Assembly (NCBI GenBank): GCA_947451235.1
Contig: CANFZA010000005.1
Span: 1 to 55,213 of the forward strand
DNA from: Methylophilaceae bacterium
Lineage (GTDB): Bacteria; Pseudomonadota; Gammaproteobacteria; Burkholderiales; Methylophilaceae
Length of the DNA stretch: 55,213 nt
Direction of reading: 5' to 3'
Part shown: positions 10,612 through 22,133 of the stretch, one piece after another
Numbering within the stretch: the first letter of the stretch is position 1
Layout: every line of letters begins with the position of its first letter
Notes under the pieces: model-generated
Database searches by the model: none
Told to the model about the DNA's origin: nothing
What the model saw: only the letters and a program-made list of their open reading frames with translations
Made by a program: the position numbers and the translations under genes

Positions 10612-11708
10612 TAAATCCAAGCACCGCGTTGCATAGCAATACCGTGCGCGCCATGTGATCTGGCTCTATCTATATCAGTAGTTTTCATGCCGCCAAGCGC
10701 ATAAACCGGCAAAGCATAATCTATGATTAAATCGCTAAATGCCTCCCAGCCTAAGTGTTCAGCGCCAGCATGGCTCAAGGTCGCTTGCACTGGCGACAGC
10801 ATGACATAATCCAAACCAAGCGCTACCGCATGGGCTAGCTCTTCACGATTATGACAAGAAGCGCCGCATAACAAACCTGCTGGCTTTAATTGCAATTGCA
10901 TTAAATCTCGCGAAGTTAAATGCAGTCCGGCTGACTTTAGATTTCCAAGAAAGTTAAAATCAGCAAAGTTGAAATCAGCAAGGTCTGAAACATCTGTAAG
11001 GCCGGATAAACAAGATGCTGAATTGATTAGCACTTTAGCGCCGTAGGGTGTTGCCATTGCAATCACGCGCTCAGCCAATGAAATTAGCGCTGCGTTTGAT
11101 AGCTGTTTTTCACGAATCTGAATCATCTTTAAACCGCCATCTAAAGCAACTTTTAGGCGCTCAAAAAATACAGTCTCACCTAATTCACTCACATTGCTAA
11201 TGGCATATATTTTGCCCAAATTAAGCGCATTAAAGATAGGCGAGTTGGCAGGCAACATAGGTCCAACCTGAATGCTTTCAGGATTCTGCCAACTAAGCGC
11301 TTGGCTTTCTAAGCCAGACGGCTCGCCTACCCACTCAGTGACGATGAAAAAATGTAGTTTAACGGTTTTGGCGACCGACTCTAATTTTCCAGTCGCATCA
11401 AACTTCGCCGCATAATCGAAAGAGCGCGTAAGCCAGCGGTAGCATGATATTACGCTAATACCCAACTCTTCTTGCAACTCACGGTTTAGCGCGTACTCAG
11501 GCGTTTCGCCCTCTTCTATCTTACCGCCAGGAAACTCCCAATAACCGGCCCAAGGCTTACCTACTGGTCGTTCACCCAGCAAAACAAAGCCGTCAGCACG
11601 CTGAATAACGCCAACTGCGGCATGTGTTACTTTGATTAACGGCAAATCTACGACTGAATTAGGATCTATAATCTGCATTAATTTTGACGTAATCGTAAGA
11701 GAAATCAC
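10611..11708 (-). CDS. Fused Nudix (MutT-like) hydrolase / thiamine-phosphate-synthase-like protein
   Basis: Nudix box [24 protein letters not shown], then a ThiE-like TIM barrel ([10 protein letters not shown]...VLINS...GLHLTSRDL...[10 protein letters not shown]...[11 protein letters not shown]). ATG at 11678 is an alternative start that reduces overlap with argJ. Confidence 0.88.
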   Translation of the reverse strand: MISLTITSKLMQIIDPNSVVDLPLIKVTHAAVGVIQRADGFVLLGERPVGKPWAGYWEFPGGKIEEGETPEYALNRELQEELGISVISCYRWLTRSFDYAAKFDATGKLESVAKTVKLHFFIVTEWVGEPSGLESQALSWQNPESIQVGPMLPANSPIFNALNLGKIYAISNVSELGETVFFERLKVALDGGLKMIQIREKQLSNAALISLAERVIAMATPYGAKVLINSASCLSGLTDVSDLADFNFADFNFLGNLKSAGLHLTSRDLMQLQLKPAGLLCGASCHNREELAHAVALGLDYVMLSPVQATLSHAGAEHLGWEAFSDLIIDYALPVYALGGMKTTDIDRARSHGAHGIAMQRGAWI

Positions 11709-12885
11709 AAGTCCAAACGGTGCAACTTGCGTTACCTCTGGCCAAGTCTACACGTACTAAAATTTCCGGTTCTTTCATCACCGCAGAACCTTGCTCTTCT
11801 AAATAAGCCGCCGCTCTGCCGCCATTTTCAGCGACTAATACATCGCCTAAATATAGTTTAAGTGCGTTCACATCTAATTGTTCAACACCGGCATACCCGA
11901 TCGCCGCCAAAATTCGGCCTAAATTTGGATCTGAGGCAAAAAAAGCAGTTTTAATTAAGGGTGAATGTCCAATCGCATAAGCCACTTTGCGGCACTCAGC
12001 TTCATCACGACCGCCTTCTATGCGTACCGTCATAAATTTCGTTGCGCCTTCGCCATCACGCACTATCGCTTGTGCCAATTCCACAGCCACGTCTGTCATG
12101 GCATCGCGTAACAATACAAAGTCAGCGCTTGTTTCTGATATTTCAACGTTGCCAGCTTGATTGCTTGCCATCAAAATCAAGCTGTCATTAGTCGAGGTAT
12201 CGCCATCCACAGTGATGCAATTAAATGACTGATTCACCGCATAATGAATAATGCTTTCTAGCGCAGTTTTAGTGATATTGGCATCGGTAGCAATGTAACC
12301 CAGCATGGTTGCCATGTTGGGGTGAATCATGCCAGAACCTTTGCTGATACCGGTAATGGTGACGGTTTTTCCGCTTAATTGCAGCTGGCGCGAAGTGCCT
12401 TTGGCGACAATGTCGGTCGTCATAATGGCTTCTGCAGCATTCAGCCAATTGTCTTCTTTTAAATTAGCAATAGCGGCTGGTAAGCCTGCAATCACTTTAT
12501 CTTCAGGCAAAGGCTCTAAAATAACGCCAGTCGAAAATGGTAGCACTTGGCTGGCTTGAATGTTAAGCAACTCGCCTAATGCTACACAAGTTAAGTTTGC
12601 GCGGTGCAGACCGTCTTCGCCCGTGCCGGCATTGGCACAACCAGTATTCACCAGCAAGGCGCGGATAGGTTCAACGGCAGCTAAATGGGTTTTACACAGC
12701 AGCACTGGCGCCGCACAAAATTGATTTAGGGTAAATACGCCAGCCACATGACTACCTTCGGCGAGCGTGATCACAAGCACATCTTTACGGTTAGGTTTGC
12801 GAATATGCGCCTCAGCAAAACCTAGCTTAACGCCGCTGATGGGTAAAAGCGTATTGGCGGCTGGTGCGGTTAAATTAACGGGCAT
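11659..12885 (-). CDS. argJ: Bifunctional ornithine acetyltransferase / N-acetylglutamate synthase
   Basis: 408 aa; [24 protein letters not shown] autocleavage region. Confidence 0.96.
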   Translation of the reverse strand: MPVNLTAPAANTLLPISGVKLGFAEAHIRKPNRKDVLVITLAEGSHVAGVFTLNQFCAAPVLLCKTHLAAVEPIRALLVNTGCANAGTGEDGLHRANLTCVALGELLNIQASQVLPFSTGVILEPLPEDKVIAGLPAAIANLKEDNWLNAAEAIMTTDIVAKGTSRQLQLSGKTVTITGISKGSGMIHPNMATMLGYIATDANITKTALESIIHYAVNQSFNCITVDGDTSTNDSLILMASNQAGNVEISETSADFVLLRDAMTDVAVELAQAIVRDGEGATKFMTVRIEGGRDEAECRKVAYAIGHSPLIKTAFFASDPNLGRILAAIGYAGVEQLDVNALKLYLGDVLVAENGGRAAAYLEEQGSAVMKEPEILVRVDLARGNASCTVWTCDFSYDYVKINADYRS

Positions 12886-12932
12886 ACGATTAATCCTTGT
12901 TTCATTTAGTTAAGTTTTTTTTGATGGTGACC

Positions 12933-14357
12933 TTAAGCGCGACGCCAAGTAGTGCCTTGCGGCGAATCTTCCAAAATAATACCAGCCTCAGCCAATAACT
13001 TGCGAATACGGTCGGCCTCAGCAAAATTTTTGCTTTGCTTCGCCTCGTTACGCTGAATAATTAATTGGTCTACATTAAGCGCTTCATCAGCGTTACTGTT
13101 TACGCTGGCTAGCCCCTGAAGATATTCATCTGGGTCACGTTGCAACAAACCTATTAGACCCGCCAAAGATTTCAGCAATGCGGCACTGGCTAACGATTTT
13201 GTTTTATTCACTTCATTGGCTAAATCAAACAATACGGCTAGCGCCTCTGGAGTATTAAAGTCGTCATCCATCGCCGCTTTAAAACTTGCTGCTTGGCTTT
13301 GTCGCCAATCAATGTCGGCCACCTCCACGACAAGTCCGCGCAAAGCGGTATACAAGCGGTTAAGCGCAGCTTTGGCATCATCTAAATGTTGGTCTGAATA
13401 GTTAAGAGGACTGCGATAATGCGCGCGTAAAATAAAGAATCGCACCACTTCTGCATCATATTGTTCTAGTACGGTACGAATGGTAAAAAAGTTACCTAAA
13501 GATTTAGACATTTTTTCATCATCAACCCGCACAAAGCCATTGTGCATCCAATAATTCACCATTTGGCAAGATTGGCCGTCATGGGTATGCGTAGACGCTA
13601 GGCTGTTGGCAGCTTCGCTTTGCGCGATTTCATTTTCATGGTGCGGAAACTGTAAATCTTGTCCGCCACCGTGAATATCAAAATGATTGCCTAATAACTG
13701 CGAGCTCATGGCCGAACATTCGATGTGCCAACCGGGGCGGCCTTTACCGTTATTAGGCCCGCCAAAAGGAGAATCCCAGCTGGGCTCATTTGGTTTTACA
13801 GACTTCCACAACACAAAATCCATAGGATCTTTTTTGTGCGTATCGACTTCTACCCGTTCGCCAGCGCGTAAATCTTCTAGAGATTTACCAGATAATTTAC
13901 CGTAACCTTCAAAGTTATTCACCGAGTAAAAAACATCGCCGTTATCGGCAACATAGGCAAACCCTTTGTCGATCAAAGCTGAAATCATGCTTATCATGCC
14001 ATCCACAAACTCAGTCGCTTTTGGCTCTAAAGTAGGTCGTATCACGCCTAATTTAGCTGAATCTTCATCCATCGCATCAATAAAACGCTGGGTTAATTGT
14101 GCAATTGTTTCGCCATTTTCATTCGCGCGTTTAATGATTTTGTCGTCAATATCGGTAATATTACGCACATAAGTCACCTCATAATCTGAAGCTCTTAGCC
14201 AGCGACTGACCATATCAAAAACCACCATTACGCGCGCATGGCCTAAGTGACAAAAGTCATAAACCGTCATACCGCACACATACATCCCGACTTTGCCGGG
14301 CACAATTGGCGTAAATACTTGCTTTTCTCGCGCTAAGGTATTGTAAATTTTCAACAT
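12933..14357 (-). CDS. cysS: Cysteinyl-tRNA synthetase
   Basis: 474 aa; [41 protein letters not shown]. Confidence 0.97.
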   Translation of the reverse strand: MLKIYNTLAREKQVFTPIVPGKVGMYVCGMTVYDFCHLGHARVMVVFDMVSRWLRASDYEVTYVRNITDIDDKIIKRANENGETIAQLTQRFIDAMDEDSAKLGVIRPTLEPKATEFVDGMISMISALIDKGFAYVADNGDVFYSVNNFEGYGKLSGKSLEDLRAGERVEVDTHKKDPMDFVLWKSVKPNEPSWDSPFGGPNNGKGRPGWHIECSAMSSQLLGNHFDIHGGGQDLQFPHHENEIAQSEAANSLASTHTHDGQSCQMVNYWMHNGFVRVDDEKMSKSLGNFFTIRTVLEQYDAEVVRFFILRAHYRSPLNYSDQHLDDAKAALNRLYTALRGLVVEVADIDWRQSQAASFKAAMDDDFNTPEALAVLFDLANEVNKTKSLASAALLKSLAGLIGLLQRDPDEYLQGLASVNSNADEALNVDQLIIQRNEAKQSKNFAEADRIRKLLAEAGIILEDSPQGTTWRRA

Positions 14358-14543
14358 AATCTGATCAGTATTTGAGGTGCAACAAGTGACAAAGGCTAAA
14401 TGTTACCTAAATAGACTTGTACTTGGGGAGTTATTGCTAAATAAAGTAGATTAAAGTGGATTAAAGCTAAATGAGCTATTGGATGTTAGCTAGGCTATTG
14501 ATAGAATTGCGATTCAGCAAATCTACTTAAAAAGTATATCATA

Positions 14544-15590
14544 ATGAATAATTTTATAGCCGTGTCCACCAGTACTATTGTTAAGTTTTACATGGCTTTG
14601 CCAGCCGCCATCTTGTCAGCAAGTTTGCTTGCTTTACCAGCACAAGCCGACGAGCTTAAAGACATTTCACAAATGGCAGACCAAGGTCAAACAGTGGCAG
14701 CTATTGATAGAGTCAATACTTTCATTACAGCCAACCCAAAAAATGCACAAGCGCTGTTCATGAAGGGTGTTTTGCTGGCTGAACAAGGTCGCCGTGATGA
14801 AGCGATTAGAACTTTTACTGATGTGACAGAAAAGTTTCCAAATTTGCCTGAGCCATACAATAACTTAGCCGTACTTTACGCAGACCAAGGTCAGTTTGAT
14901 AAAGCCAGAAAAGCCCTGGAAACGGCAATAAAAACACATCCAAGCTATGCAACTGCACATGAAAACTTAGGCGATATTTATGCCCGCATGGCTTCTGAAG
15001 CTTATGACAAGGCGCTTCAACTTGATACCAGCAATTCACGCGCACAAACAAAACTTTCTTTAATCAAAGATTTGTTTGGCACAGGCAACAAAATAAACGT
15101 TGCCTCGAAAGATGCAGCTAAAGCAGAACCAGCCAAGGCCGCAACACCAGCTAAGCCTGTTGAAATTAAAAAACCAGATACAGTTAAAATTGAAGTAGCT
15201 AAAACAGAAAAAGCGCCAGAAAAAACAATCGCAGAAACACCGAAAAACAACGACGATGCTTTAACGTCTGCGGTCAACGATTGGGCGCAGGCTTGGTCGT
15301 CAAAAAATATGGATAAATACTTTGCAAGTTACGGTGCAAGTTTTGAACCCGCAAAAGGTGAAAGTCGCAAAGCATGGGAAGCACAACGTCGCGAGCGCAT
15401 TACTAGACCATCAAAAATTAGTGTAGATATTTCTAACATTAAAATTACTGCGGTAGATAGCAATAATGCAAAAGTACGATTCAAACAATCTTATCGTGCC
15501 GATGGCAAACCAATTAGCACTTCTAAAACATTGATGATGAAAAAAGATGGTAGCAACTGGTTTATTCAGCAGGAAATTGCTAGCAATTAA
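14544..15590 (+). CDS. TPR-repeat periplasmic protein with C-terminal NTF2-like domain
   Basis: Signal peptide, TPRs (ALFMKGVLLAEQGRRDEAIRTFTDV, AYNNLAVLYADQGQFDKARKALETAI-like), Ala/Lys/Pro linker, C-terminal WAQAWSSKNMDKYFASY domain. Confidence 0.85.
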   Translation: MNNFIAVSTSTIVKFYMALPAAILSASLLALPAQADELKDISQMADQGQTVAAIDRVNTFITANPKNAQALFMKGVLLAEQGRRDEAIRTFTDVTEKFPNLPEPYNNLAVLYADQGQFDKARKALETAIKTHPSYATAHENLGDIYARMASEAYDKALQLDTSNSRAQTKLSLIKDLFGTGNKINVASKDAAKAEPAKAATPAKPVEIKKPDTVKIEVAKTEKAPEKTIAETPKNNDDALTSAVNDWAQAWSSKNMDKYFASYGASFEPAKGESRKAWEAQRRERITRPSKISVDISNIKITAVDSNNAKVRFKQSYRADGKPISTSKTLMMKKDGSNWFIQQEIASN

Positions 15591-15719
15591 TCAATCTGCA
15601 ACTTATAAAGTAGCAACTTGAAAATTGAAGTAAAGCAGTTAGACCCATCCAGTACACTATTTAAACACTGTGTGTTGTAAGTTAATTTTAGGTGTATTTT
15701 TAGTTAGGATATTAATTTA

Positions 15720-16949
15720 GTGACGGCAGTGAACAAAGGATTAACCTATCTACTTTTAGCGGCAATGACGCTGTTGCCTTGGAATGCAACGGCTGTCAAC
15801 AAGTATAGTTTTAGCAATTTACTTTCAAAACCAAATATAAAAAGTGTTAAAGACTTAGCTGAAACGCTTTTAGTAAAAAGCTTGCTTGAAATTACTCAAG
15901 GTAAAAACAAGCAGGCACTGGCGACTATTGATCAACTTTTATTAAGTAAACCCAACTTTAAATTGGCTAACTTAGTGCGTGGTGATTTGTTAATGGCACA
16001 GGGTCAGCATTTACAAGCATTTGGTAGTGCGAACATTACCCCAAACGCCGCCGTGAACGATCTTCAAGACGAAGCTCGCGTGCGCATTGAGCGTTATTTA
16101 TCTAAGCAACAATTAGACAAGCTGCCTAACCTTTTACTGGCTCCTAACGATCAGCAAACACATGTGATGGTGGTGGACACTGACAAATCTCGCCTGTATT
16201 TATATAAAAATGAACATGGTACTTTAAGTTACATGGCCGACTATTACATTACGGTAGGTAAGAACGGTGTAGAGAAGCAATCTGAAGGCGACAAGCGTAC
16301 GCCAATTGGCGTTTATTTTGCAGGGCAGAAGCTAACTCAGCCGCTAGCAGATATTTATGGCGATGCAGCCTTCCCTCTCAACTATCCAAATGAATGGGAT
16401 AGGCAGCATGGTAAAAAAGGCTCAGGCATTTGGCTGCATGGTACACCTAGCAACACTTATAGCCGTCCACCACGCGCCAGTGATGGTTGCGTGGTTCTTA
16501 CTAATGAAGATATAAAAACACTCAGCCCCATTTTGCAGTCGGGTAAAACACCGGTGATTATCGCCAACAATCTTAAATGGCTTGATGCAGACAACTCATC
16601 CAACGAAAAGTTAGCTTTAAAAGAAGCAATAGATCGCTGGTTAAGTGATTGGAAATCTCAAGATACGGACAAATATCTTTCACATTATTCGCATGATTTT
16701 TCGAGTAATGGCATTGATTATAAGCAATGGGCTGACCACAAGATTAGCGTACAAGCATCAAAACCTAATGTCCAAATATCGCTTTCCGGCTTAAGTATGT
16801 TTGCTTACCCAGATACCGATAAGAAGTTAGTTATGGTTGATTTTATACAAGATTTCAAAAGCCCCAACTTAAGTAATAAAATGCAGAAGCGCCAATACTG
16901 GATTCAAGAAAATAATATGTGGAAAATTATTTACGAAGGCTCTGCGTAA
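15720..16949 (+). CDS. L,D-transpeptidase (YkuD/ErfK type) with TPR-like N-terminus and C-terminal NTF2-like domain
   Basis: 409 aa; IWLHGTPSNTYSRPPRASDGCVVLTNEDI matches the YkuD catalytic HXX..SxGC motif. Confidence 0.9.
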   Translation: MTAVNKGLTYLLLAAMTLLPWNATAVNKYSFSNLLSKPNIKSVKDLAETLLVKSLLEITQGKNKQALATIDQLLLSKPNFKLANLVRGDLLMAQGQHLQAFGSANITPNAAVNDLQDEARVRIERYLSKQQLDKLPNLLLAPNDQQTHVMVVDTDKSRLYLYKNEHGTLSYMADYYITVGKNGVEKQSEGDKRTPIGVYFAGQKLTQPLADIYGDAAFPLNYPNEWDRQHGKKGSGIWLHGTPSNTYSRPPRASDGCVVLTNEDIKTLSPILQSGKTPVIIANNLKWLDADNSSNEKLALKEAIDRWLSDWKSQDTDKYLSHYSHDFSSNGIDYKQWADHKISVQASKPNVQISLSGLSMFAYPDTDKKLVMVDFIQDFKSPNLSNKMQKRQYWIQENNMWKIIYEGSA

Positions 16950-16994
16950 GCAGACTTTCAATACAATCAGTTTGCTAACTTACAAAGGAATATT

Positions 16995-17582
16995 ATGCGT
17001 AAACTTTATACTTTATTAACAATCGCTCTGCTGAGCACGTCTGCACTTATTAGCAATAACGCTTTTGCAGCTAACCCGCAAGTTTCTTTTGAAACAAACC
17101 GTGGCGACTTTATTGTAGAACTTTACCCAGAAAAAGCGCCCAAAACCGTGGCCAATTTCTTGCAATACGTTAATTCTGGTTTCTATAAAGAGACTATTTT
17201 TCACAGAGTTATCAGTCGCTTTATGATACAAGGTGGCGGTTTCACCGCAGATATGTCAGAAAAACAAACGCGCGCCCCTATCATTAACGAAGCGGGCAAT
17301 GGCTTATTGAATGAAATAGGTACGCTGGCGATGGCAAGAACTGGTGATCCTGATTCTGCAACAGCACAGTTTTTCATCAATCTTGAGAATAACCAGTTTC
17401 TAAATTACCAAAGCCCTAGCCCAGAACTCATTGGCTATTGCGTATTTGGCCGCGTACTTAAAGGTATGGATGTAGTGCGTGAGATTGCCTCAACGCCAAC
17501 GGGCAATGCTGGTCCATATAGCGATGTGCCAAAATCACCGATTAAAATTATTCAGGTTAAATTACTGACTAAAGCTTTGTAA
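16995..17582 (+). CDS. ppiA: Peptidyl-prolyl cis-trans isomerase, periplasmic cyclophilin
   Basis: 195 aa; signal peptide, then VSFETNRGDFIVELYPEKAPKTVANFLQYVNSGFY..FHRVI..MIQGGGF. Confidence 0.93.
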   Translation: MRKLYTLLTIALLSTSALISNNAFAANPQVSFETNRGDFIVELYPEKAPKTVANFLQYVNSGFYKETIFHRVISRFMIQGGGFTADMSEKQTRAPIINEAGNGLLNEIGTLAMARTGDPDSATAQFFINLENNQFLNYQSPSPELIGYCVFGRVLKGMDVVREIASTPTGNAGPYSDVPKSPIKIIQVKLLTKAL

Positions 17583-17676
17583 TTTGCACTGGCCTGCTTA
17601 AGTGCTTGCGCTTAAGCAATTGGCTAATTTATTTGTGTTACCAGATTTCATTTTCATTATTTATTAAGGATTTTTT

Positions 17677-18168
17677 GTGGTTAAACTACTTACAAACTTT
17701 GGCGAGATTACTTTAGAACTAGATGCTGAAAAAGCACCGATTACTACGGCTAACTTTTTACAATACGTTGATAACGGGGCTTATAACGGCACCATTTTTC
17801 ACCGTGTGATTGATGGCTTTATGATTCAAGGCGGTGGTTTTGATGCTACGATGACGCAAAAAGATTCTGCGGCTGAAATTACTAATGAAGCTGATAATGG
17901 TTTGAAAAACAACAAATACACGATTGCAATGGCACGTACTTCAGCGCCTCATTCTGCTAGCAACCAGTTTTTCATCAATGCTGGTGATAACGACTTCTTA
18001 AACCACACGGCACCAACAAGCAGCGGCTGGGGCTACTGTGTTTTTGGTAAAGTAGTCGCGGGGATGGATGTTGTTGATAAAATTAGACAAGTGGCTACAG
18101 GTAACCGTAAAGGTCACCAAGATGTGCCTGTTGATAATGTTGTTATTGAAAGTGCAACGCGCGCTTAA
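17677..18168 (+). CDS. ppiB: Peptidyl-prolyl cis-trans isomerase, cytoplasmic cyclophilin
   Basis: 163 aa; [34 protein letters not shown]; no signal peptide. Confidence 0.94.
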   Translation: MVKLLTNFGEITLELDAEKAPITTANFLQYVDNGAYNGTIFHRVIDGFMIQGGGFDATMTQKDSAAEITNEADNGLKNNKYTIAMARTSAPHSASNQFFINAGDNDFLNHTAPTSSGWGYCVFGKVVAGMDVVDKIRQVATGNRKGHQDVPVDNVVIESATRA

Positions 18169-18237
18169 TTGCGTCATGCGATGCAGATTTATTTAACGGC
18201 AATATTAATATAGCCTAATGAATAACTTCTGCTTACT

Positions 18238-19032
18238 ATGAAAAAGGTCAGGGATAATTTAGCCTCAAGCCCAGTTAGCCCTGACGCCTTTAGTCATGTA
18301 TTATTTATTTCTGATTTACACCTGTGCGCCAGTCGGCCACACATCACCAACGCGTTTCTAGACTTTATTAAAAACACCGCAAGCAAGGCAAGTGCGCTTT
18401 ATATTTTAGGCGATTTGTTCGAGTATTGGGCTGGCGATGATGACGTAGATGCTCATCACCAAGTGATCATTACAGCCTTCAGTACACTAGCCGATAGCGG
18501 CGTAAAAATCTATTTTATGCATGGCAATCGAGATTTTTTAATCGCTGAAAAATTTTGCCACTCTGCACAAATCACTTTATTACCCGACCCGACATTAATC
18601 GATCTTTATGGCAAAAAAACGCTATTAAGTCATGGTGATGCGCTATGTACCGACGATCTAGCGTACCAAAGCTTTCGCCTGCAAGTAAGAAATACATCAT
18701 GGCAAGCTCAATTTTTAAGCCAACCACTGCAATCAAGAAAACAGCAAATAGAAGCCATCAGGCTACGCAGTGAGCAAGAGAAGTCACAAAAATCAATGTT
18801 GATTATGGATGTTAACCAAGAAGCTGTTGAGGCTTTAATAGCGGCTTATGATTATCCAGCGCTATTCATTCATGGCCATACGCATAGGCCAAATGAACAT
18901 CATACAAAAGTTAGCGGACACGATATTACGCGCTGGGTTTTAGGTGATTGGTACGAGCAAGGTAGCTATTTGATATGTAGCGAGAATGGCTGTAAGGCGA
19001 TACGTTTGCCAGAGGTTCAGGCTGGTAATTAG
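18238..19032 (+). CDS. lpxH: UDP-2,3-diacylglucosamine diphosphatase
   Basis: 264 aa; LFISDLHL, ILGDLFEYWAGDDD, MHGNRDFLI, HGHTHRP metallophosphatase motifs. Confidence 0.94.
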   Translation: MKKVRDNLASSPVSPDAFSHVLFISDLHLCASRPHITNAFLDFIKNTASKASALYILGDLFEYWAGDDDVDAHHQVIITAFSTLADSGVKIYFMHGNRDFLIAEKFCHSAQITLLPDPTLIDLYGKKTLLSHGDALCTDDLAYQSFRLQVRNTSWQAQFLSQPLQSRKQQIEAIRLRSEQEKSQKSMLIMDVNQEAVEALIAAYDYPALFIHGHTHRPNEHHTKVSGHDITRWVLGDWYEQGSYLICSENGCKAIRLPEVQAGN

Positions 19033-19139
19033 ATCATCTGCCTCATAAATTGTATAGAATATTCAACCCTGGCTTACTAATAGAACATCCGCTCAACTTA
19101 CACTATCAAACCATACAAAAAAATAATAAAGTTTAATTG

Positions 19140-19163
19140 CAGCATCATTGCTATGCTGTTTTT
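19140..19163 (+). terminator. Intrinsic terminator downstream of lpxH
   Basis: CAGCAT-CATTGCT-ATGCTG followed by TTTTT. Confidence 0.6.
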
Positions 19164-19189
19164 CAGTCTAAATTGAGCTTAGCGTTCAC

Positions 19190-19819
19190 TTAACTTCTTA
19201 TATTTTTAACTTCGTTGCTACGTACATCAGCAGCCAGTTTATCTAGTACACCGTTGATATATTTATGACCATCGGTACCGCCATAAAGCTTGGCAAGTTC
19301 AACGCCTTCGTTAATCACAACGCGATACGGAATACTCATATCAAACATTAGTTCACAGCCTGAAATACGTAAAATAGCATGTTCTACCGGGCTTAATTCT
19401 GAAATTTTGCGATCAATAAAATGGGTTAATTTAGCATCAAGCTCTTCAGCACGCGTTGTAACCGCCTCTAGCAAGTGCTTAAAGTAAGCCTCATCAGCTT
19501 TACTATATTCAGGATCCTCAGTCATATCGCGCAGGATAGGGCCTAATTCAGACTGATTTAACATGCCACGATAAACCGCTTTTACTGCAAGTTCACGAGA
19601 TTTTCTACGATTTTGACCGCCATTACGTTTAGCGAAGTCTCTTTTGCTCGCCGCTTTTTTGACTACGCTTTGATTACCGGCGCTTGGATTCACGTTCATT
19701 GATGCATCAGCCTTAATCTCGCCTGCTACCAAACTAGTAAGGCCTTCGCTAGGCAGTTGCTTACCAGCCTCTTCACTGGCTAAACCATTTTCAGCTTCTG
19801 GCTGAGTCGGATCTATCAT
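19190..19819 (-). CDS. nusB: Transcription antitermination factor NusB with N-terminal extension
   Basis: 209 aa; [19 protein letters not shown]...[55 protein letters not shown]. Confidence 0.93.
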   Translation of the reverse strand: MIDPTQPEAENGLASEEAGKQLPSEGLTSLVAGEIKADASMNVNPSAGNQSVVKKAASKRDFAKRNGGQNRRKSRELAVKAVYRGMLNQSELGPILRDMTEDPEYSKADEAYFKHLLEAVTTRAEELDAKLTHFIDRKISELSPVEHAILRISGCELMFDMSIPYRVVINEGVELAKLYGGTDGHKYINGVLDKLAADVRSNEVKNIRS

Positions 19820-20265
19820 AGCGATCTAACCAAATTTGCCATTTCAATCGCAACTTGCGCTGCTTCAGCACCTTTGATGTGCATGCGTGCAAGTGCCTGA
19901 TCATCATCTTCAGTCGTCAACACTGCATTGGCCACTGGCACACCAGTGTTAAATTGCACTTCAGAAATTCCGCGTGCAGATTCGTTAGAAACCACTTCAA
20001 AATGGTAAGTTTCACCACGGATAATTGCGCCCAAAGCAATCAGCGCATCAAACTTTTCGCTCAATGCCATGTGTTGCAAAATCAAAGGTGTTTCTAGCGC
20101 ACCAGGCACTGTAACGATAGTGATGTCATCACTAGCAACACCTAATTTAAGCAACTCACTTTTACATGCACTTAATAAGCCATCACCAATATCGCTATTA
20201 AATCTTGAAAGGACAACGCCGATTTGCATGCCATTTCCGTCTAAATTCTTTTCTATTTCTCTCAC
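19816..20265 (-). CDS. ribH: 6,7-dimethyl-8-ribityllumazine synthase
   Basis: 149 aa; [36 protein letters not shown]; overlaps the nusB start by 4 bp. Confidence 0.95.
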   Translation of the reverse strand: MREIEKNLDGNGMQIGVVLSRFNSDIGDGLLSACKSELLKLGVASDDITIVTVPGALETPLILQHMALSEKFDALIALGAIIRGETYHFEVVSNESARGISEVQFNTGVPVANAVLTTEDDDQALARMHIKGAEAAQVAIEMANLVRSL

Positions 20266-20344
20266 GTTACGTCCTTAATCACTATTGCAAATACATAAAA
20301 GCGTATTTTACCGCATAACGCGCGCATGATTTAGTAAAAATAGT

Positions 20345-22021
20345 TTATACGAATAATCCCCATGCTTTTTGTACTGTGCTCCATATACCATAACTGATTG
20401 GAATAAGCACTAAAGCCCAAGCCAGTACCACCAGCACTGGTTTAGTGGCTGTTGTAAAATCGCTACTTGTAGCACTAGAAGCGCTATTATTTGCAGCTGT
20501 TTTTTCATGCGCTAGCTGGCGCTCAGCGGCAAGTTCTGCATCTGTCATGTAAAACTTTTCTGCGACCGGCTTAACCAGTAGATTTGCAACAAAACCAACC
20601 ACTAACAAACCTGCCAACACCAAGAAAATAGGCGCATAAATTTGATCGTAAGGGACTTTAGCTTCAAAGCGCGTATCGTGCAGATAATTGACCACGACCG
20701 GCCCGACGATACCTGCTGTAGACCAAGCAGTAAGTAAGCGCCCGTGAATCGCACCGACGAATTGCGTACCGAACATATCAGCTAAATAGGCCGGAATTGT
20801 GGCGAAACCTCCGCCATACATGGAAGCAATCACACAGAAAGCACCCACAAATAGGGCTAGAGATTTTAATCCAGCGGCGTAAGTGGCTGCGCAATACATG
20901 ATGGCACCCAAAATAAAGAAAATATAATAAGTACGTTTGCGGCCTAATTTATCAGACGAGGTTGCCCATGCGAAACGACCAAAAATATTAAATAGTGAGA
21001 TTAGCCCAACAAAACCAGCACCGACGGCAGCCACTGTTTTAGTTAAGGCTTCATCTTGTTTGATTGCAGCAAAACCAACATCAGCTTGGCCAATTAACGC
21101 ACCACCAAAGGTTTCTTGCAACATCGGTGCAGCCGCACCAATAATGCCAATGCCGGCAGATACATTCATACATAAGACTAGCCACAATAACCAAAATTGT
21201 GGTGTTTTATGGGCGTTTTTAAGATGCACATGCTTAGATGAAATCATGGCATTATTTTGCGTGGCTGGTTGCGTCCAATTTTCAGGCTTCCAACCTGTAG
21301 GCGGCACGCGGTAGCTTAAAGAGCCCCACAGCATGAACACGAAGTAAATTGCGGCTAAGACGACAAATGTTTGCCATACACCCACTTGAGTCGGCGTAGC
21401 AAAATAGCCCATTAATTTAGTCGCTAATGGTGAACCTATCATCGCTCCACCACCAAACCCCATAATCGCCATACCTGTTGCCATGCCGCGGCGGTCTGGA
21501 AACCACTTAATCAGTGTAGAAACCGGTGAAATGTAACCTAAACCCAAACCAATACCGCCTATAACACCGCTACCTAGCCACATTAACCATAGCTGATGCG
21601 CGTACACGCCATAAGCAGAAATAAGTAATCCGCCGCACCACAACAGCATAGAAACAAAACCTGCCTTGCGTGGCCCTTCTCTTTCTAACCAACCACCCCA
21701 AACAGCCGCTGAACAGCCTAACAAGACAAAAAATAAAGTAAACATCCAACCCAAATCAAATTGCGTCCAATTGCAATCGGTGGCAAATAAAGCTTTAGCT
21801 GTGCCCGCTAATTTTTCAGATAAATTACTCGCGCCAGCAGCACAAGTCGCTAGCGCTTTACCATCGGCACCCGTTAACGCATTTCCTAGCGGTTTCCAAA
21901 AAACACTGAAGCCATAAGCCATACCAATAGACAAATGCACGGCCAAAGCAGCTGGCGGTACTAACCAACGATTAAATCCAGCATTAGCGATGGTGTTTTC
22001 TTTAGATAAAAAGCTTGCCAT
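20345..22021 (-). CDS. MFS transporter, OFA (oxalate/formate antiporter-like) family
   Basis: 558 aa, about 12 TM segments; LAVHLSIGMAYGFSVFWKPLG, FNIFGRFAWATSSDKLGRK. Confidence 0.85.
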   Translation of the reverse strand: MASFLSKENTIANAGFNRWLVPPAALAVHLSIGMAYGFSVFWKPLGNALTGADGKALATCAAGASNLSEKLAGTAKALFATDCNWTQFDLGWMFTLFFVLLGCSAAVWGGWLEREGPRKAGFVSMLLWCGGLLISAYGVYAHQLWLMWLGSGVIGGIGLGLGYISPVSTLIKWFPDRRGMATGMAIMGFGGGAMIGSPLATKLMGYFATPTQVGVWQTFVVLAAIYFVFMLWGSLSYRVPPTGWKPENWTQPATQNNAMISSKHVHLKNAHKTPQFWLLWLVLCMNVSAGIGIIGAAAPMLQETFGGALIGQADVGFAAIKQDEALTKTVAAVGAGFVGLISLFNIFGRFAWATSSDKLGRKRTYYIFFILGAIMYCAATYAAGLKSLALFVGAFCVIASMYGGGFATIPAYLADMFGTQFVGAIHGRLLTAWSTAGIVGPVVVNYLHDTRFEAKVPYDQIYAPIFLVLAGLLVVGFVANLLVKPVAEKFYMTDAELAAERQLAHEKTAANNSASSATSSDFTTATKPVLVVLAWALVLIPISYGIWSTVQKAWGLFV

Positions 22022-22133
22022 ACAAGGCCTTTCAAGTAATTATTAAATAAGATTTTTACAATTAATTTGTATAATGTAACAAATCGTAACAAATGGCAAT
22101 TTACTTATTGACTCGTTTAGAATTTGTCATGAA

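Noticed and set aside
22074-22094. gtaacaaatc/gtaacaaatg direct repeat near the OFA transporter start
   Set aside because: Only two 10-bp copies with a different period from the Pho heptamers; too weak to call separately
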